Shown here one piece after another: positions 8,451 through 16,431 of a stretch of 64,000 bases of DNA (position 1 is the first letter of the stretch; every line of letters starts with the position of its first letter). The DNA comes from Scytonematopsis contorta HA4267-MV1 (GTDB lineage: Bacteria > Cyanobacteriota > Cyanobacteriia > Cyanobacteriales > Nostocaceae): assembly GCA_019359035.1 (NCBI GenBank), contig JAHHIC010000084.1, positions 124,001 through 188,000 of the forward strand, written 5' to 3'. Under the pieces are notes generated by a model that ran no database searches, was not told the DNA's origin, and worked only from the letters and a program-made list of their open reading frames with translations. The position numbers and the translations under genes were made by a program.

Positions 8451-9554
8451 AATCAACTTTCCATGATTATGAATCTGTAATTTAGTATTTTGAAAATCAA
8501 TTTTAGTCAAAGATTGTACTAGCTTTACAGACTGAAAAGACTTATCTAGCTGAGGAATTCCATTCTTATTTAGTTGAATCGGGATAATGTTCCCCGATAT
8601 AAAATTCCCCTGACTATTAATTTTTGCTTCTAAAATCATAGATTTTCCTTTATCTCCACTCGTTGAAAGAGTCTTGTATCCTACGAAATTACCCAAAGAG
8701 TAAGCAATTAATTTTCCTTTATACACCTCCATAGCTCTTGGCACATGAGGTCCATGTCCGAGAATGAGGTCAGCACCTGCATCTACCATTTCCCGTGCAA
8801 ATTTTAAAGAATTACCCCTATTTTGACCATAAAATAATTCTGTCTTATTTTTTACACGTAATGCATCACGACCTTCAGTACCAACATGCATAGAGATAAC
8901 AACGATTTTGGCTTTTTGTTTCGCGATATTAACTAGATTCTTAGCAGTTTCCAAGTCATTAACCGAATTGCAGTAAATATTAAAACAGAACCCTATCCAT
9001 GCGATAGGAATACCTTTAACCGTAGAATACCGAATCTGATTTTTTGCCCCGACAGCTACCACACCAGCAGAATCGAGATTCTTAATCGTGTCTCTAAAAC
9101 CAACTTCCCCAAAATCCATTGAATGATTATTTGCTACACTCATTACATCAAACCCAACTTGCGAAAAAAGCCTCGCATATTCCGGTGGGGAGCGAAATGC
9201 AAACACCATATCCTGATTAGTATCTTTGGTACTATAAGGATGTTTGGTGAGAGTGCTTTCGTAATTACCAAATAAAATATCTGCTCCCTTTAGTTTTTGC
9301 TTTACTTTAGACGGGAAAAGCTCGTTCGGATTCTTTGGTAAACGATAATCTGGAAAATTAGTCCCAGCGACTATATCTCCAACTGCTTTAATTGTTATGT
9401 GACTACTTTCTAATTTAATTGATGATTTTGCCTGTAGAACCTGTGGCTTTAGAGGAAGGTTATAAAGCAAAGATACTAAAGCAAAAGATGGCATAGTCAA
9501 AACTGCTAAACTTAATAGGTGGATTAAGTTTGATTTTGCTGATTTAATTTTCAT
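8442..9554 (-). CDS. CapA-family protein (poly-gamma-glutamate capsule biosynthesis-like metallophosphatase fold)
   Basis: A 370-residue protein. ATG at 9554 is chosen over an upstream in-frame TTG (9569) because MKIKSAKSNL and the following hydrophobic run (residues ~9-33) form a clear signal peptide or anchor. The CapA fold is shown by VGDIVAG, GNYESTLTKHP, VANNHSMDFGEVGF, VISMHVGTE and LGHGPHVPRAME, followed by IAYSLGNFVGY. These are the metal-binding and core motifs of the PGA_cap family. CapA proteins act outside the membrane in polyglutamate or other polymer export. No capB/capC neighbours are present, so the substrate is open. Confidence 0.85.
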   Translation of the reverse strand: MKIKSAKSNLIHLLSLAVLTMPSFALVSLLYNLPLKPQVLQAKSSIKLESSHITIKAVGDIVAGTNFPDYRLPKNPNELFPSKVKQKLKGADILFGNYESTLTKHPYSTKDTNQDMVFAFRSPPEYARLFSQVGFDVMSVANNHSMDFGEVGFRDTIKNLDSAGVVAVGAKNQIRYSTVKGIPIAWIGFCFNIYCNSVNDLETAKNLVNIAKQKAKIVVISMHVGTEGRDALRVKNKTELFYGQNRGNSLKFAREMVDAGADLILGHGPHVPRAMEVYKGKLIAYSLGNFVGYKTLSTSGDKGKSMILEAKINSQGNFISGNIIPIQLNKNGIPQLDKSFQSVKLVQSLTKIDFQNTKLQIHNHGKLIIN

Positions 9555-10152
9555 TGAGACTAAGACCAATTATATGTTTACCAGAGGTTTGCTGAGGAAT
9601 TAGTAATTTTCAAAGCGCCACTGATAACTTAAAAGCTTGAAAGATAATAATATTATTTTATACTAAATATTTGAGAGCTACCTGCGTAATAATACTAGCT
9701 AAATTTCTCCTAGAAATAACTTTTCTCTTCTTATGGGATGTTTCTGGATTTTTGCTAGGTTTAGAGAATATCCAAATGCTGTGTACTGAAAACTAGATAA
9801 TGATTTTGAAGTAATTGCAGCTACAGGATTTGCTCTCAACGCTTCCAAGGCAATTAGAGACTCGATAAAATGGCTCAGGCAAACAGTAAAGCAAATTCTT
9901 TCGTAAGTGGATTGGAGGAAATGAGGAAATAAAGACAAAGTGCTGTTATAAAGAAGTAGATATCGCAATCCTGATTAAAATGTGAGAATATACGCTGAAG
10001 GAAATGACTTATTCATAAGCGTTTCAGACGTTTTATTTCTCACGACTGATTTCTAATTGCTATATATCTGATGTTATTCGCAAAGCAACATCGACTTTGA
10101 GAAACTCTTGACTCTGAGAAGTTATAGAGAATTTGATAAACTTAACAGTACA
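9555..10152. other. Intergenic, nothing recognised
   Basis: About 600 AT-rich bases between divergent genes. The longest open frame (9699-9968, minus strand) has no recognisable content or start signal. Promoters for both flanking genes are expected here. Confidence 0.4.
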
Positions 10153-10566
10153 ATGAAAAAAATCAAAAAAATAGCTGCTGGTTTCTTCTTAATAACTGGT
10201 CTATCGCTATTACTACTTGGCATGATAGACATAGCTAATCCGAATGCTCCTAAAAAAGACAAAGAAGGAGCCTTAGCCGCTATTGCTCTATTTAGTCTGC
10301 CATCAACAGCTATTGGAACATGGCTTATTTGGAGCTTAAGGCAACAACACCAACAGCAACTTAAGCAATTAAATCTAGAAAAAGAGCAACAATTTCTTCA
10401 TTTATTACAACAGCAAGAAGGAGAAATTACTGTTGCAAGTTTTGCTCTATCTACTGGAATTTCTATTGCAGAAGCTAAACAATATTTAGACCAAAAAGCC
10501 CAACAGCTAAATGCTGATTTTAAAACAAGTGATGAAAGAGGAATTATTTATAAATTTCCCATATAA
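10153..10566 (+). CDS. Small two-TM protein with coiled coil and winged-helix-like tail
   Basis: A 137-residue protein. ATG at 10153 is preferred to an in-frame TTG 45 bases upstream because MKKIKKIAAGFFLITG gives a natural basic start to the first membrane segment. Membrane segments lie near residues 7-27 and 44-61. They are followed by a Gln/Glu-rich coiled coil (LRQQHQQQLKQLNLEKEQQF) and an ~45-residue tail (EGEITVASFALSTGISIAEA ... YKFPI) that reads like a small winged helix. Cyanobacteria have many proteins of this layout; none has a function I know. Confidence 0.6.
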   Translation: MKKIKKIAAGFFLITGLSLLLLGMIDIANPNAPKKDKEGALAAIALFSLPSTAIGTWLIWSLRQQHQQQLKQLNLEKEQQFLHLLQQQEGEITVASFALSTGISIAEAKQYLDQKAQQLNADFKTSDERGIIYKFPI

Positions 10567-10577
10567 AATGCTTGCAT

Positions 10578-10679
10578 TTATGAACTTTTTGATTTCAGCC
10601 AAGTAGGATGTTTATAAAAGTCAAAGAACTTCACAGCAGCGCTTTCACGTATAGTGGAGTCAATGTCATTTTTATTCAT
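10578..10679 (-). CDS. Possible 33-residue small ORF or gene remnant
   Basis: ATG at 10679 opens a frame beginning MNKNDIDSTIRESAAVKFF and ending at TAA 10578-10580. GAGGAA lies about 9 bases before the start, a good ribosome binding site for so short a frame. The composition is protein-like (acidic, amphipathic). No family is recognised. It could be the intact start of a gene truncated later, or a true microprotein. Confidence 0.3.
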   Translation of the reverse strand: MNKNDIDSTIRESAAVKFFDFYKHPTWLKSKSS

Positions 10680-10747
10680 GTGTGGGTTTCCTCATTATTG
10701 ATTATAATATTAATAATTTTTATATCTAAACTTATGGATAGATAATT

Positions 10748-11086
10748 ATGGAATACCAGATTTTTGTTCAAAGCAAAAAAGATAACTTTGTAGCATCGGT
10801 GATTGGTATACCAAATGTAATCGTTGAGGCTAGTACAGAGTCAGAAGCAATTTCAAAAGTTAAAACAGCTTTAGAAGCACAATTAGCAACAGGTAAGTTT
10901 GTGACTATTGAGGTTAATCCAAAAGAATTTTTTTATCAAAAAACAACTAAAATGAAGTATGCGGGAATATTTGCTAACGACCCAACATTTGACGATTTAA
11001 TGGAGAAACTAGCTGTTATCCGCAAAGAATCAAAGTTTTCATACTATCTACAAAAATCTGTCACCTTAATTTTTAAAGGTTTGTAA
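10748..11086 (+). CDS. HicB-like antitoxin-type protein (orphan)
   Basis: A 112-residue protein. The first ~55 residues (YQIFVQSKKDNFVASVIG ... EAISKVKTALEAQLATGKF) match the HicB-like partial RNase-H fold used by cyanobacterial antitoxin-type proteins. The segment KYAGIFANDPTFDDLMEKLA matches the usual linker of this family before a short Glu-rich end. Here the end (FSYYLQKSVTLIFKGL) departs from the family and may come from an old frameshift. A PIN-domain toxin usually follows such genes; none is present. Confidence 0.6.
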   Translation: MEYQIFVQSKKDNFVASVIGIPNVIVEASTESEAISKVKTALEAQLATGKFVTIEVNPKEFFYQKTTKMKYAGIFANDPTFDDLMEKLAVIRKESKFSYYLQKSVTLIFKGL

Positions 11087-11183
11087 TTATACTAGCATTG
11101 TCAAGTTACTAGTGGTCGTTGGAAGTGGCGTATTCCAGGTTGCTGCTAAGTTATAGTCACAGTTAAAAAAACAGCCGATAAAG

Positions 11184-11771
11184 ATGAGTTCCAACACCTC
11201 AGAAAATCCTAAATTAGGCTCCCGCTTTGAGTCAGCATTAGTTTACGCAGCCCAACTTCATGCCAACCAAGTCAGAAAAGGTCATAATATACCTTATATA
11301 AGTCACCTTTTAAGTGTCGCTGCACTAGTAATAGAAGACGGTGGTAGCGAAGACGAAGCAATCGCAGCCCTACTTCACGACGCAATAGAAGACCAGGGAG
11401 GAGCTAAAACCCGCGAAGCCATTCGTGAAAAATTTGGCGAAAAAGTAGTCCAAATTGTAGATGGATGTACTGATACAGAAGTGTTCCCCAAACCTCCCTG
11501 GAAAGAGCGCAAACAACGTTATATAGAGCAAATACGTTACGCTTCTCCAGAAGTATTAAGAGTTTCCCTAGCAGATAAATTACACAATGCACGCTCGACT
11601 TTAGCCGATTTGTACAAAGTCGGAGAAGCAGTCTGGGATAAATTTAAAGGAGGTAAAGAAGGAACGATGTGGTACTATCACAGTCTGTTTGAAGTTTATC
11701 AAAAAGCAGGTTCAAGTTTTCTCTGTGATGAATTAGAGAGAGTCATTACAAAATTAGAGGAAAGCAATTAA
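11184..11771 (+). CDS. HD-domain protein, small alarmone hydrolase-like
   Basis: A 195-residue single-domain HD protein similar to the hydrolase half of RelA/SpoT. Motifs present are AAQLHANQVRKG, the first histidine region (YISHLLSVAAL), the HDxxED signature (LLHDAIEDQGG) and LADKLHNAR. In SpoT/Rsh these residues bind Mn2+ and remove the 3'-pyrophosphate of (p)ppGpp. There is no synthetase, TGS or ACT domain, as in Mesh1-type stand-alone hydrolases. Whether the substrate is (p)ppGpp, NADPH or another nucleotide is an inference. It stands alone, and the next gene starts after an STRR. Confidence 0.75.
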   Translation: MSSNTSENPKLGSRFESALVYAAQLHANQVRKGHNIPYISHLLSVAALVIEDGGSEDEAIAALLHDAIEDQGGAKTREAIREKFGEKVVQIVDGCTDTEVFPKPPWKERKQRYIEQIRYASPEVLRVSLADKLHNARSTLADLYKVGEAVWDKFKGGKEGTMWYYHSLFEVYQKAGSSFLCDELERVITKLEESN

Positions 11772-11772
11772 G

Positions 11773-11850
11773 TTGCGAATTGCGTTCGCGCCAGCGTGCC
11801 GCCTCGGCTTATTGCAAATTGCAAATTGCGAATTGCTAACTCCCCCACTC
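11773..11850. repeat. STRR array (GAATTGC / CAAATTG)
   Basis: GCGAATTGCG and TTGCAAATTGCAAATTGCGA heptamers flank the HD gene's stop codon. The same heptamer family recurs at 17533-17605 and 30480-30582. Confidence 0.6.
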
Positions 11851-11983
11851 CCTACTCCCCAAAGTGCGGTTTACTATAAATTTAAGGAAAATTACCGAAC
11901 TATAAACTTTTTTGTCCGTAATTCCCTCATATTTAGTGGATATATCTCTATAGGTCAAAAGCTATATAGGGGATATCCACAAT

Positions 11984-12529
11984 ATGACCGCTGCCATCCA
12001 ATGTCCTAAAAACAGAATAACTCTCAGGTTTGGTGCAAATTCCCCATCTGTCAGGGAAATGCAAAAAGCTCTGAACTTACGATTAGTCCAAATGGACACT
12101 ATCACAAAACATCCCCTGCGGATTGTTGTATCTGGGTATTTTGATAAAGAAACCCAAAATGCTGTAAAGTACTTACAGGGTCTTGCTTTTCTGCCTATAG
12201 ATGGAATTGTCGGACTAGAGACTTGGGCTTATATTTGTGAAGGTGCTGCAAGTTTACCTACTTTGAGTCTTGGATGTAGCGGTTTATCAGTAAAATCCGT
12301 ACAGCAAGCACTTAAAGATAGTATTTTTTACACAGGTACAGTTGATGGTATTTTCGGTCTGAAAACCATTCAAGCTGTAAGAGATTTCCAAATCGACCAT
12401 CGCTTAATTGCTGATGGCATTATTGGAGAACTGACCTGGAATGCTTTAAGCCACTTGGAATCACATGCAATTAGATGTAGCACCAATGCTTTTACTTATT
12501 TTGGTAGTGTGAAATACTTAGCTATTTAG
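11984..12529 (+). CDS. Protein with two peptidoglycan-binding (PG_binding_1) repeats
   Basis: A 181-residue protein with AGGGGAT about 11 bases before ATG 11984. It contains two PG_binding_1 units. The first spans residues ~18-83 (SVREMQKALN ... FDKETQNAVKYLQ ... DGIVGLETW). The second spans ~95-157 (LSVKSVQQALKD ... VDGIFGLKTIQAVRDFQ ... DGIIGELTW). The unit binds peptidoglycan and is normally joined to a cell-wall hydrolase, but no catalytic domain or signal peptide is visible here. It may work as a binding module or be exported by a non-Sec route. Confidence 0.8.
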   Translation: MTAAIQCPKNRITLRFGANSPSVREMQKALNLRLVQMDTITKHPLRIVVSGYFDKETQNAVKYLQGLAFLPIDGIVGLETWAYICEGAASLPTLSLGCSGLSVKSVQQALKDSIFYTGTVDGIFGLKTIQAVRDFQIDHRLIADGIIGELTWNALSHLESHAIRCSTNAFTYFGSVKYLAI

Positions 12530-12849
12530 CGGCATTGCACGAAAGTAAAAAAAGTGAAAAGCTCAAAGTCAAAAGTAAAAAGAATTTTAGTTCAAATTTT
12601 TGATTTGTTTTTAACCGATTCAAGAAGTTTACAATAGTTAAAAAGCGTAGAGACTTTACATGTAAGGTCTCTACATTTTATTGGATAGCATATATTTTAT
12701 TTAAGAATGTTAAATTTTAATTAAATTAAATTAAATTTATAACCAGAATCAACGATTGGCAGCAGTAACAATCTATTGCGTGTCGGTGTGATGGTAACCA
12801 TTTTTTCATAAAATAAAGCGAGAAAGTAAAGAAAAGGTAAGGCTTACAA
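12530..12849. other. Intergenic; A-rich repeat and a palindrome
   Basis: About 320 bases. Positions 12543-12585 carry short AAGTCAAAAGT-type repeats. The diverged 30-bp palindrome lies at 12646-12675. The rest is AT-rich with no coding signal. The promoter for the CBS gene should lie near the right end. Confidence 0.5.
12646..12675. repeat. 30-bp palindrome, diverged copy
   Basis: CGTAGAGACTTTACA is followed by TGTAAGGTCTCTACA. Relative to the perfect copies at 2785, 36535 and 53881, the changed bases mostly keep pairing through G:U, which suggests that the fold is retained. Confidence 0.75.
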
Positions 12850-13311
12850 ATGCCGAAAACCATTGCTGACGTAATGAGTCGCGACCCAATTGTCGTAAAA
12901 CCGGAAACTTCCCTAAAAGAAGCCATTCAAATTTTGGCAGAGCGACGTATAAGCGGGTTACCAGTAATTGATGATACCGGAAAACTAGTAGGGGTCATCT
13001 CAGAAACTGACCTAATGTGGCAAGAAACAGGTGTCACTCCCCCGGCTTACATTATGTTTCTAGATAGCGTTATTTATTTACAAAATCCCGCAACCTACGA
13101 ACGCGACTTACACAAAGCTCTCGGACAAACAGTCGGGGAAGTCATGAGCAAAAATCCCATCACTATTTCTCCTGATAAACTTTTACCAGAAGCTGCGAGA
13201 ATTTTAAATGACCGTAAAATACATCGCTTACCAGTACTTGACAGCAGTGGACAAGTTATTGGTGTCCTCACTCGTGGTGATATTATTCGGGCAATGGCTA
13301 GTGAAGGTTGA
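12850..13311 (+). CDS. CBS domain-pair protein
   Basis: A 153-residue protein made of two CBS domains. CBS1 is residues ~4-60 (IADVMSRDPIVVKPETSLKE ... GVISETDLMW). CBS2 is residues ~95-150 (VGEVMSKNPITISPDKLLPE ... GVLTRGDIIRAM). Paired CBS domains form a Bateman module that binds adenosyl nucleotides and senses energy or redox state. There is no attached enzyme, so it is a stand-alone regulator. An STRR separates it from nblB, which follows on the same strand. Confidence 0.85.
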   Translation: MPKTIADVMSRDPIVVKPETSLKEAIQILAERRISGLPVIDDTGKLVGVISETDLMWQETGVTPPAYIMFLDSVIYLQNPATYERDLHKALGQTVGEVMSKNPITISPDKLLPEAARILNDRKIHRLPVLDSSGQVIGVLTRGDIIRAMASEG

Positions 13312-13317
13312 CGGGTG

Positions 13318-13370
13318 AATGGTGACTGTTGACTGTTGACTGTTGACTGAATGACTGGTGACCGAACACT
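13318..13370. repeat. STRR (TGACTGT)n
   Basis: GACTGTTGACTGTTGACTGT follows the CBS gene stop. The same family flanks the next genes at 14066-14101 and 14640-14695. Confidence 0.7.
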
Positions 13371-13405
13371 GGCAAAAATCTTTAATAATAAGGATATAAA
13401 TAAAA

Positions 13406-14065
13406 ATGAGTATTACTCCCGAATCTGTAACGCAAATGCTGAGTTCCGAGGATTTTGGCCAGCGCTTGCGTGCTGTCAATCAAATCCGTCAGTTAGAACC
13501 ATCTGTCGGTTTTGAATTAGTTCAAACAGCAGTTGCAGATAGTAACGTCCGTGTGCGATATTGTGCAGTCAGCCAGTTGGATACTCTTGGCCAACAAAAT
13601 TTAGATTTATCCTTAGATATATTACGCGCTTTACTCAGTGACCCTGAACCAGATGTACAGGCAGCCGCTGCTGATTGTTTAGGCGCATTGAAGCTAACGG
13701 CAGCTTATGATGATTTAGAAGCACTATACCAAAATACACCTGAATGGATAGTACAAGTCAGCATTATCGCTACTCTGGGTGAGTTAGGCGACCCCAGGAG
13801 TTTTGATTTGCTTCAACAAGCGCTTTCTTCAGACAACGAATTAGTCAAAACTGCTGCCATTGGTTCCCTTGGTGAATTAGGTGATGCACGAGCAGTGTCT
13901 TTATTAGCACCATTAGCTACTGACCCAGATTGGCAAGTTCGTCATAGACTAGTGCAAGCTCTCCACCATTTAGGGGGTGACGAAGCTAAATCTATTTTAG
14001 AAACTTTGGTTAATGATGAATTTGAACCGATTGCTACCGAAGCAAAACAATCTTTGAATGGTTGA
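13406..14065 (+). CDS. nblB: Phycobilisome degradation protein NblB (HEAT repeats)
   Basis: A 219-residue protein made of HEAT-like alpha-helical repeats. Examples are VRVRYCAVSQLDTLGQQ, PDVQAAAADCLGAL, ELVKTAAIGSLGELGDARAV and WQVRHRLVQALHHLGG. The length and the N-terminus (MSITPESVTQMLSSEDFGQR) match cyanobacterial NblB, which is related to phycocyanobilin lyases. NblB is needed for phycobilisome breakdown under nutrient starvation and acts on chromophores or phycobiliproteins. AAGGAT lies 10 bases before the ATG. TPR and DUF3153 genes follow in the same direction with STRRs between them. Confidence 0.85.
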   Translation: MSITPESVTQMLSSEDFGQRLRAVNQIRQLEPSVGFELVQTAVADSNVRVRYCAVSQLDTLGQQNLDLSLDILRALLSDPEPDVQAAAADCLGALKLTAAYDDLEALYQNTPEWIVQVSIIATLGELGDPRSFDLLQQALSSDNELVKTAAIGSLGELGDARAVSLLAPLATDPDWQVRHRLVQALHHLGGDEAKSILETLVNDEFEPIATEAKQSLNG

Positions 14066-14101
14066 CCTTCAACCGTCAACCGTCAACCGTTAACCGTCAA
14101 G
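14066..14101. repeat. STRR (AACCGTC)n
   Basis: TCAACCGTCAACCGTCAACC and TTAACCGTCAA fill most of the gap between nblB and the next gene. Confidence 0.7.
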
Positions 14102-14105
14102 ACCC

Positions 14106-14618
14106 ATGACTAGTCCCGATAGTTTAGAAATCGCTAGAACTCGATATCAACGAGGAAAAATTGCTTTAGAAAATGGTCTTTACCGCGAAGCCGTGGAAAA
14201 CTTAGAAAAAGCCAGGGATTTACTAGCCCCCAATTCTCGCTTGAGTGGTGAAATTCAAATTTGGCTGGTAACTGCTTATGAGGCTGCTGGGAGAACAGAT
14301 GACGGAATCGCACTTTGCGAACAACTTAAGCGTCATCCCTATTTGGAAACCAGCAAAGAAGCAAAGCGCTTGCAGTACATTCTTAAAGCACCACGCTTGC
14401 AACGACCTCAAGAGTGGATGACGCAAATTCCTGATTTTAGTGCAATTGCCGAAAATCGCGATAAGGTTAGTATTGCCCCAAAAACTAACAAATCTTCTAA
14501 ACAAAAAGCTGCTTCTGAGCCAGAATTAGTTGACCTAAGTCAGGTAAATACTAAAGATAATAACTTTGTCTGGGTGGCGTTATTTGCCATTACGTTAACC
14601 TTAGGTAGCTTGTTGTAG
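14106..14618 (+). CDS. TPR protein with C-terminal membrane anchor
   Basis: A 170-residue protein. Residues ~6-80 are tetratricopeptide-like (ARTRYQRGKIALENGLYREA, EIQIWLVTAYEAAGRTDDGI). Then come a basic, Ser/Lys-rich linker and one C-terminal membrane segment (FVWVALFAITLTLGSLL, to the end), so it is tail-anchored. It lies between nblB and the DUF3153 gene. Tail-anchored TPR proteins in cyanobacteria often help assemble membrane complexes; its partner is unknown. Confidence 0.7.
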   Translation: MTSPDSLEIARTRYQRGKIALENGLYREAVENLEKARDLLAPNSRLSGEIQIWLVTAYEAAGRTDDGIALCEQLKRHPYLETSKEAKRLQYILKAPRLQRPQEWMTQIPDFSAIAENRDKVSIAPKTNKSSKQKAASEPELVDLSQVNTKDNNFVWVALFAITLTLGSLL

Positions 14619-14639
14619 CTTGGTTTGCGGTAACAAAGT

Positions 14640-14695
14640 TGTTGACTGGTGACTGGTAACAGGTGACTGTTGACTGTTGACTGTCAAATACTCTT
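14640..14695. repeat. STRR (TGACTGT / TGACTGG)n
   Basis: GTTGACTGGTGACTGGTAAC and GTGACTGTTGACTGTTGACT lie directly before the ribosome binding site of the DUF3153 gene. Confidence 0.7.
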
Positions 14696-14718
14696 GACTA
14701 TTGAGGAGATTTGTGGTA

Positions 14719-15543
14719 ATGAATTTGTCTGCTATTGGAAAACAATTTGTGCGATTCATCAGGGGATTTACAAAAACCACTCGATTGATAACGCTGGTAT
14801 TAGTCGCATCCCTACTATTGTCTGGATGTGTCAAGTACGACATGGGGTTGAGTTTTGACAACAGTAATAGTGGTGAACTGGTACAGCACATTAAATTGGG
14901 AGAACGATTGACTAGTTTTAGCGGTGACCCAGTTTATGAATGGTTGAATAGTATTGAACGTCGCACTCGTAAACTTGAAGGTAAAACACGACGAATTTCT
15001 AGAGAGGAAATAATTGTTACTATACCTTTCAGTAATGGTCAGGAGTTACAAGAGAAGTTCAACACATTTTTTAACCCTGCAAATAATCCCACATACAAAG
15101 CAAGTAAAGGTGAAATAGATTCAGAGCTACCAGAAATTGAGTCTAATTTGCGCTTATTCCAAAATAATTTGCTACTAGCAGTCAGAAACCGACTAATTTA
15201 TGACTTAGATTTGCGAAGCCTATCTCTAATTTCCAGTGATGGAAACGTCTTAGCCAATGCTAACTCCATTCTTGATTTGGAATTTAGTTTAAAAACACCT
15301 TGGGGTGCAAAAAGCATTGCTACAGATGAAAATGCTATCCAGCCAATAAAGAAAGTTAATCAACTGGTTTGGAAACTAAAAGCAGGAGAGTTGAATCATA
15401 TAGAAACAGTTTTCTGGCTTCCTAATCTAATTGGTATTGGTGGGTTATTAATTGCTCTGCTGGTTTGGTTTGGAATTACTTTGAGATATAAATTTATGTC
15501 AGACCCCACAGCACAGTTAACTCCAACAACTGTTGGGGAGTAG
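14719..15543 (+). CDS. DUF3153 lipoprotein
   Basis: A 274-residue protein. ATG 14719 is chosen over an in-frame TTG at 14701 because GAGGAG (14703-14708) sits 10 bases before it. The N-terminus is basic and hydrophobic and ends in the lipobox LLLSGC, so the mature protein should be lipid-anchored. The region YDMGLSFDNSNSGELVQHI and the C-terminal membrane segment (LIGIGGLLIALLVWFGITL) fit the cyanobacterial DUF3153 family, whose function is unknown. It ends in VGE* at the start of a GGGAGTA array. Confidence 0.75.
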   Translation: MNLSAIGKQFVRFIRGFTKTTRLITLVLVASLLLSGCVKYDMGLSFDNSNSGELVQHIKLGERLTSFSGDPVYEWLNSIERRTRKLEGKTRRISREEIIVTIPFSNGQELQEKFNTFFNPANNPTYKASKGEIDSELPEIESNLRLFQNNLLLAVRNRLIYDLDLRSLSLISSDGNVLANANSILDLEFSLKTPWGAKSIATDENAIQPIKKVNQLVWKLKAGELNHIETVFWLPNLIGIGGLLIALLVWFGITLRYKFMSDPTAQLTPTTVGE

Positions 15544-15594
15544 GGAGTAGGGAGTAGGGAGTAGGGAGTAGGGAGTAGGGAGTAGGGAGTAGGG
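15538..15594. repeat. GGGAGTA heptamer tandem array (about 7-8 units)
   Basis: Nearly perfect GGGAGTA repeats begin at the stop codon of the DUF3153 gene. Complementary CTCCACTCCCCACTCCC follows at 15644-15663, so the pair could fold as a terminator-like structure between convergent genes. Confidence 0.8.
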
Positions 15595-15664
15595 AAAGCA
15601 AGGAAAATTTTATTCTCTAAGTTTTCGTTGTCCTTCTCCTACACTCTCCACTCCCCACTCCCCC

Positions 15665-16309
15665 TTACGGTGACAACCGTTCAATTTTCCAAGTATTATT
15701 ATCCGTACAGGTGTAACGCAAGCGGTCGTGAAGCCTGCTGGGTCGTCCTTGCCAAAATTCAATTTCCATCGGTATCACTCGCAATCCTCCCCAGTGAGGA
15801 GGTCGTTTAACATCCTGATTTTGATATTTTTTCTGAAGTTCTTCCATACTCTGTTCTAAAATGTCTCTACTGGATATAATTTCGCTTTGATTGGATACCC
15901 AAGCACCTAAGCGACTATTAAAAGGGCGACTGTAAAAATATTTATCAGACTCGTTTTCCGAGACTTTTTCTACATGTCCAGAAATACGCACTTGACGTTC
16001 GAGTTCTGCCCACCAAAAAACTATTGCTGCTTGCGGATTTTCGGCTAACTCTTGTCCTTTTTGGCTGTTATAGTTAGTAAAAAAGACGAAACCCCTTGCA
16101 TCAAAATCTTTGAGCAGTACCATTCTTGCTGAAGGCTTACCGTCAGGGGTTGCCGTGGATAAGGTCATGGCGTTTGGTTCCGGAAGTTTAGCAGAGCACG
16201 CTTGGTCAAACCATTTTCTAAATTGTATAAATGGATTTGGATCTATATCAGTTTCGCTAAGCCCTTGTAAAGTGTAGTCTTTGCGTAGGTCGGCTACGGT
16301 TTTTTCCAT
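15665..16309 (-). CDS. pdxH: Pyridoxamine/pyridoxine 5'-phosphate oxidase
   Basis: A 214-residue protein of the usual PdxH length. FMN-binding segments are present (ARMVLLKDFDARGFVFFTNY, then SQKGQELAENPQAAIVFWW). So are the PLP-site features RQVRISGHVEKV, SRLGAWVSNQS and the C-terminal RLHDRLRY ... WKIERLSP, which ends in the characteristic RLxP. It catalyses the last step of pyridoxal phosphate synthesis or salvage using O2. It is a single gene, divergent from the AI-2E transporter gene. Confidence 0.95.
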   Translation of the reverse strand: MEKTVADLRKDYTLQGLSETDIDPNPFIQFRKWFDQACSAKLPEPNAMTLSTATPDGKPSARMVLLKDFDARGFVFFTNYNSQKGQELAENPQAAIVFWWAELERQVRISGHVEKVSENESDKYFYSRPFNSRLGAWVSNQSEIISSRDILEQSMEELQKKYQNQDVKRPPHWGGLRVIPMEIEFWQGRPSRLHDRLRYTCTDNNTWKIERLSP

Positions 16310-16431
16310 CTTTGCTCCCTTACTATCAGTTTGGCTGATATACGTATCTGTTAAAAATATCTATCATTATCATCAGCACTAACTGAGTTTTACTTAGTTT
16401 AGTCGAGCAGTTTCTACGACAGAGGCATAGT

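Noticed and set aside
9699-9968. 89-residue frame on the minus strand
   Set aside because: No ribosome binding site or recognisable family; composition reads like AT-rich noise.
11773-12009. 78-residue frame after the HD gene
   Set aside because: Begins in an STRR and overlaps the true start of the peptidoglycan-binding gene in another frame.
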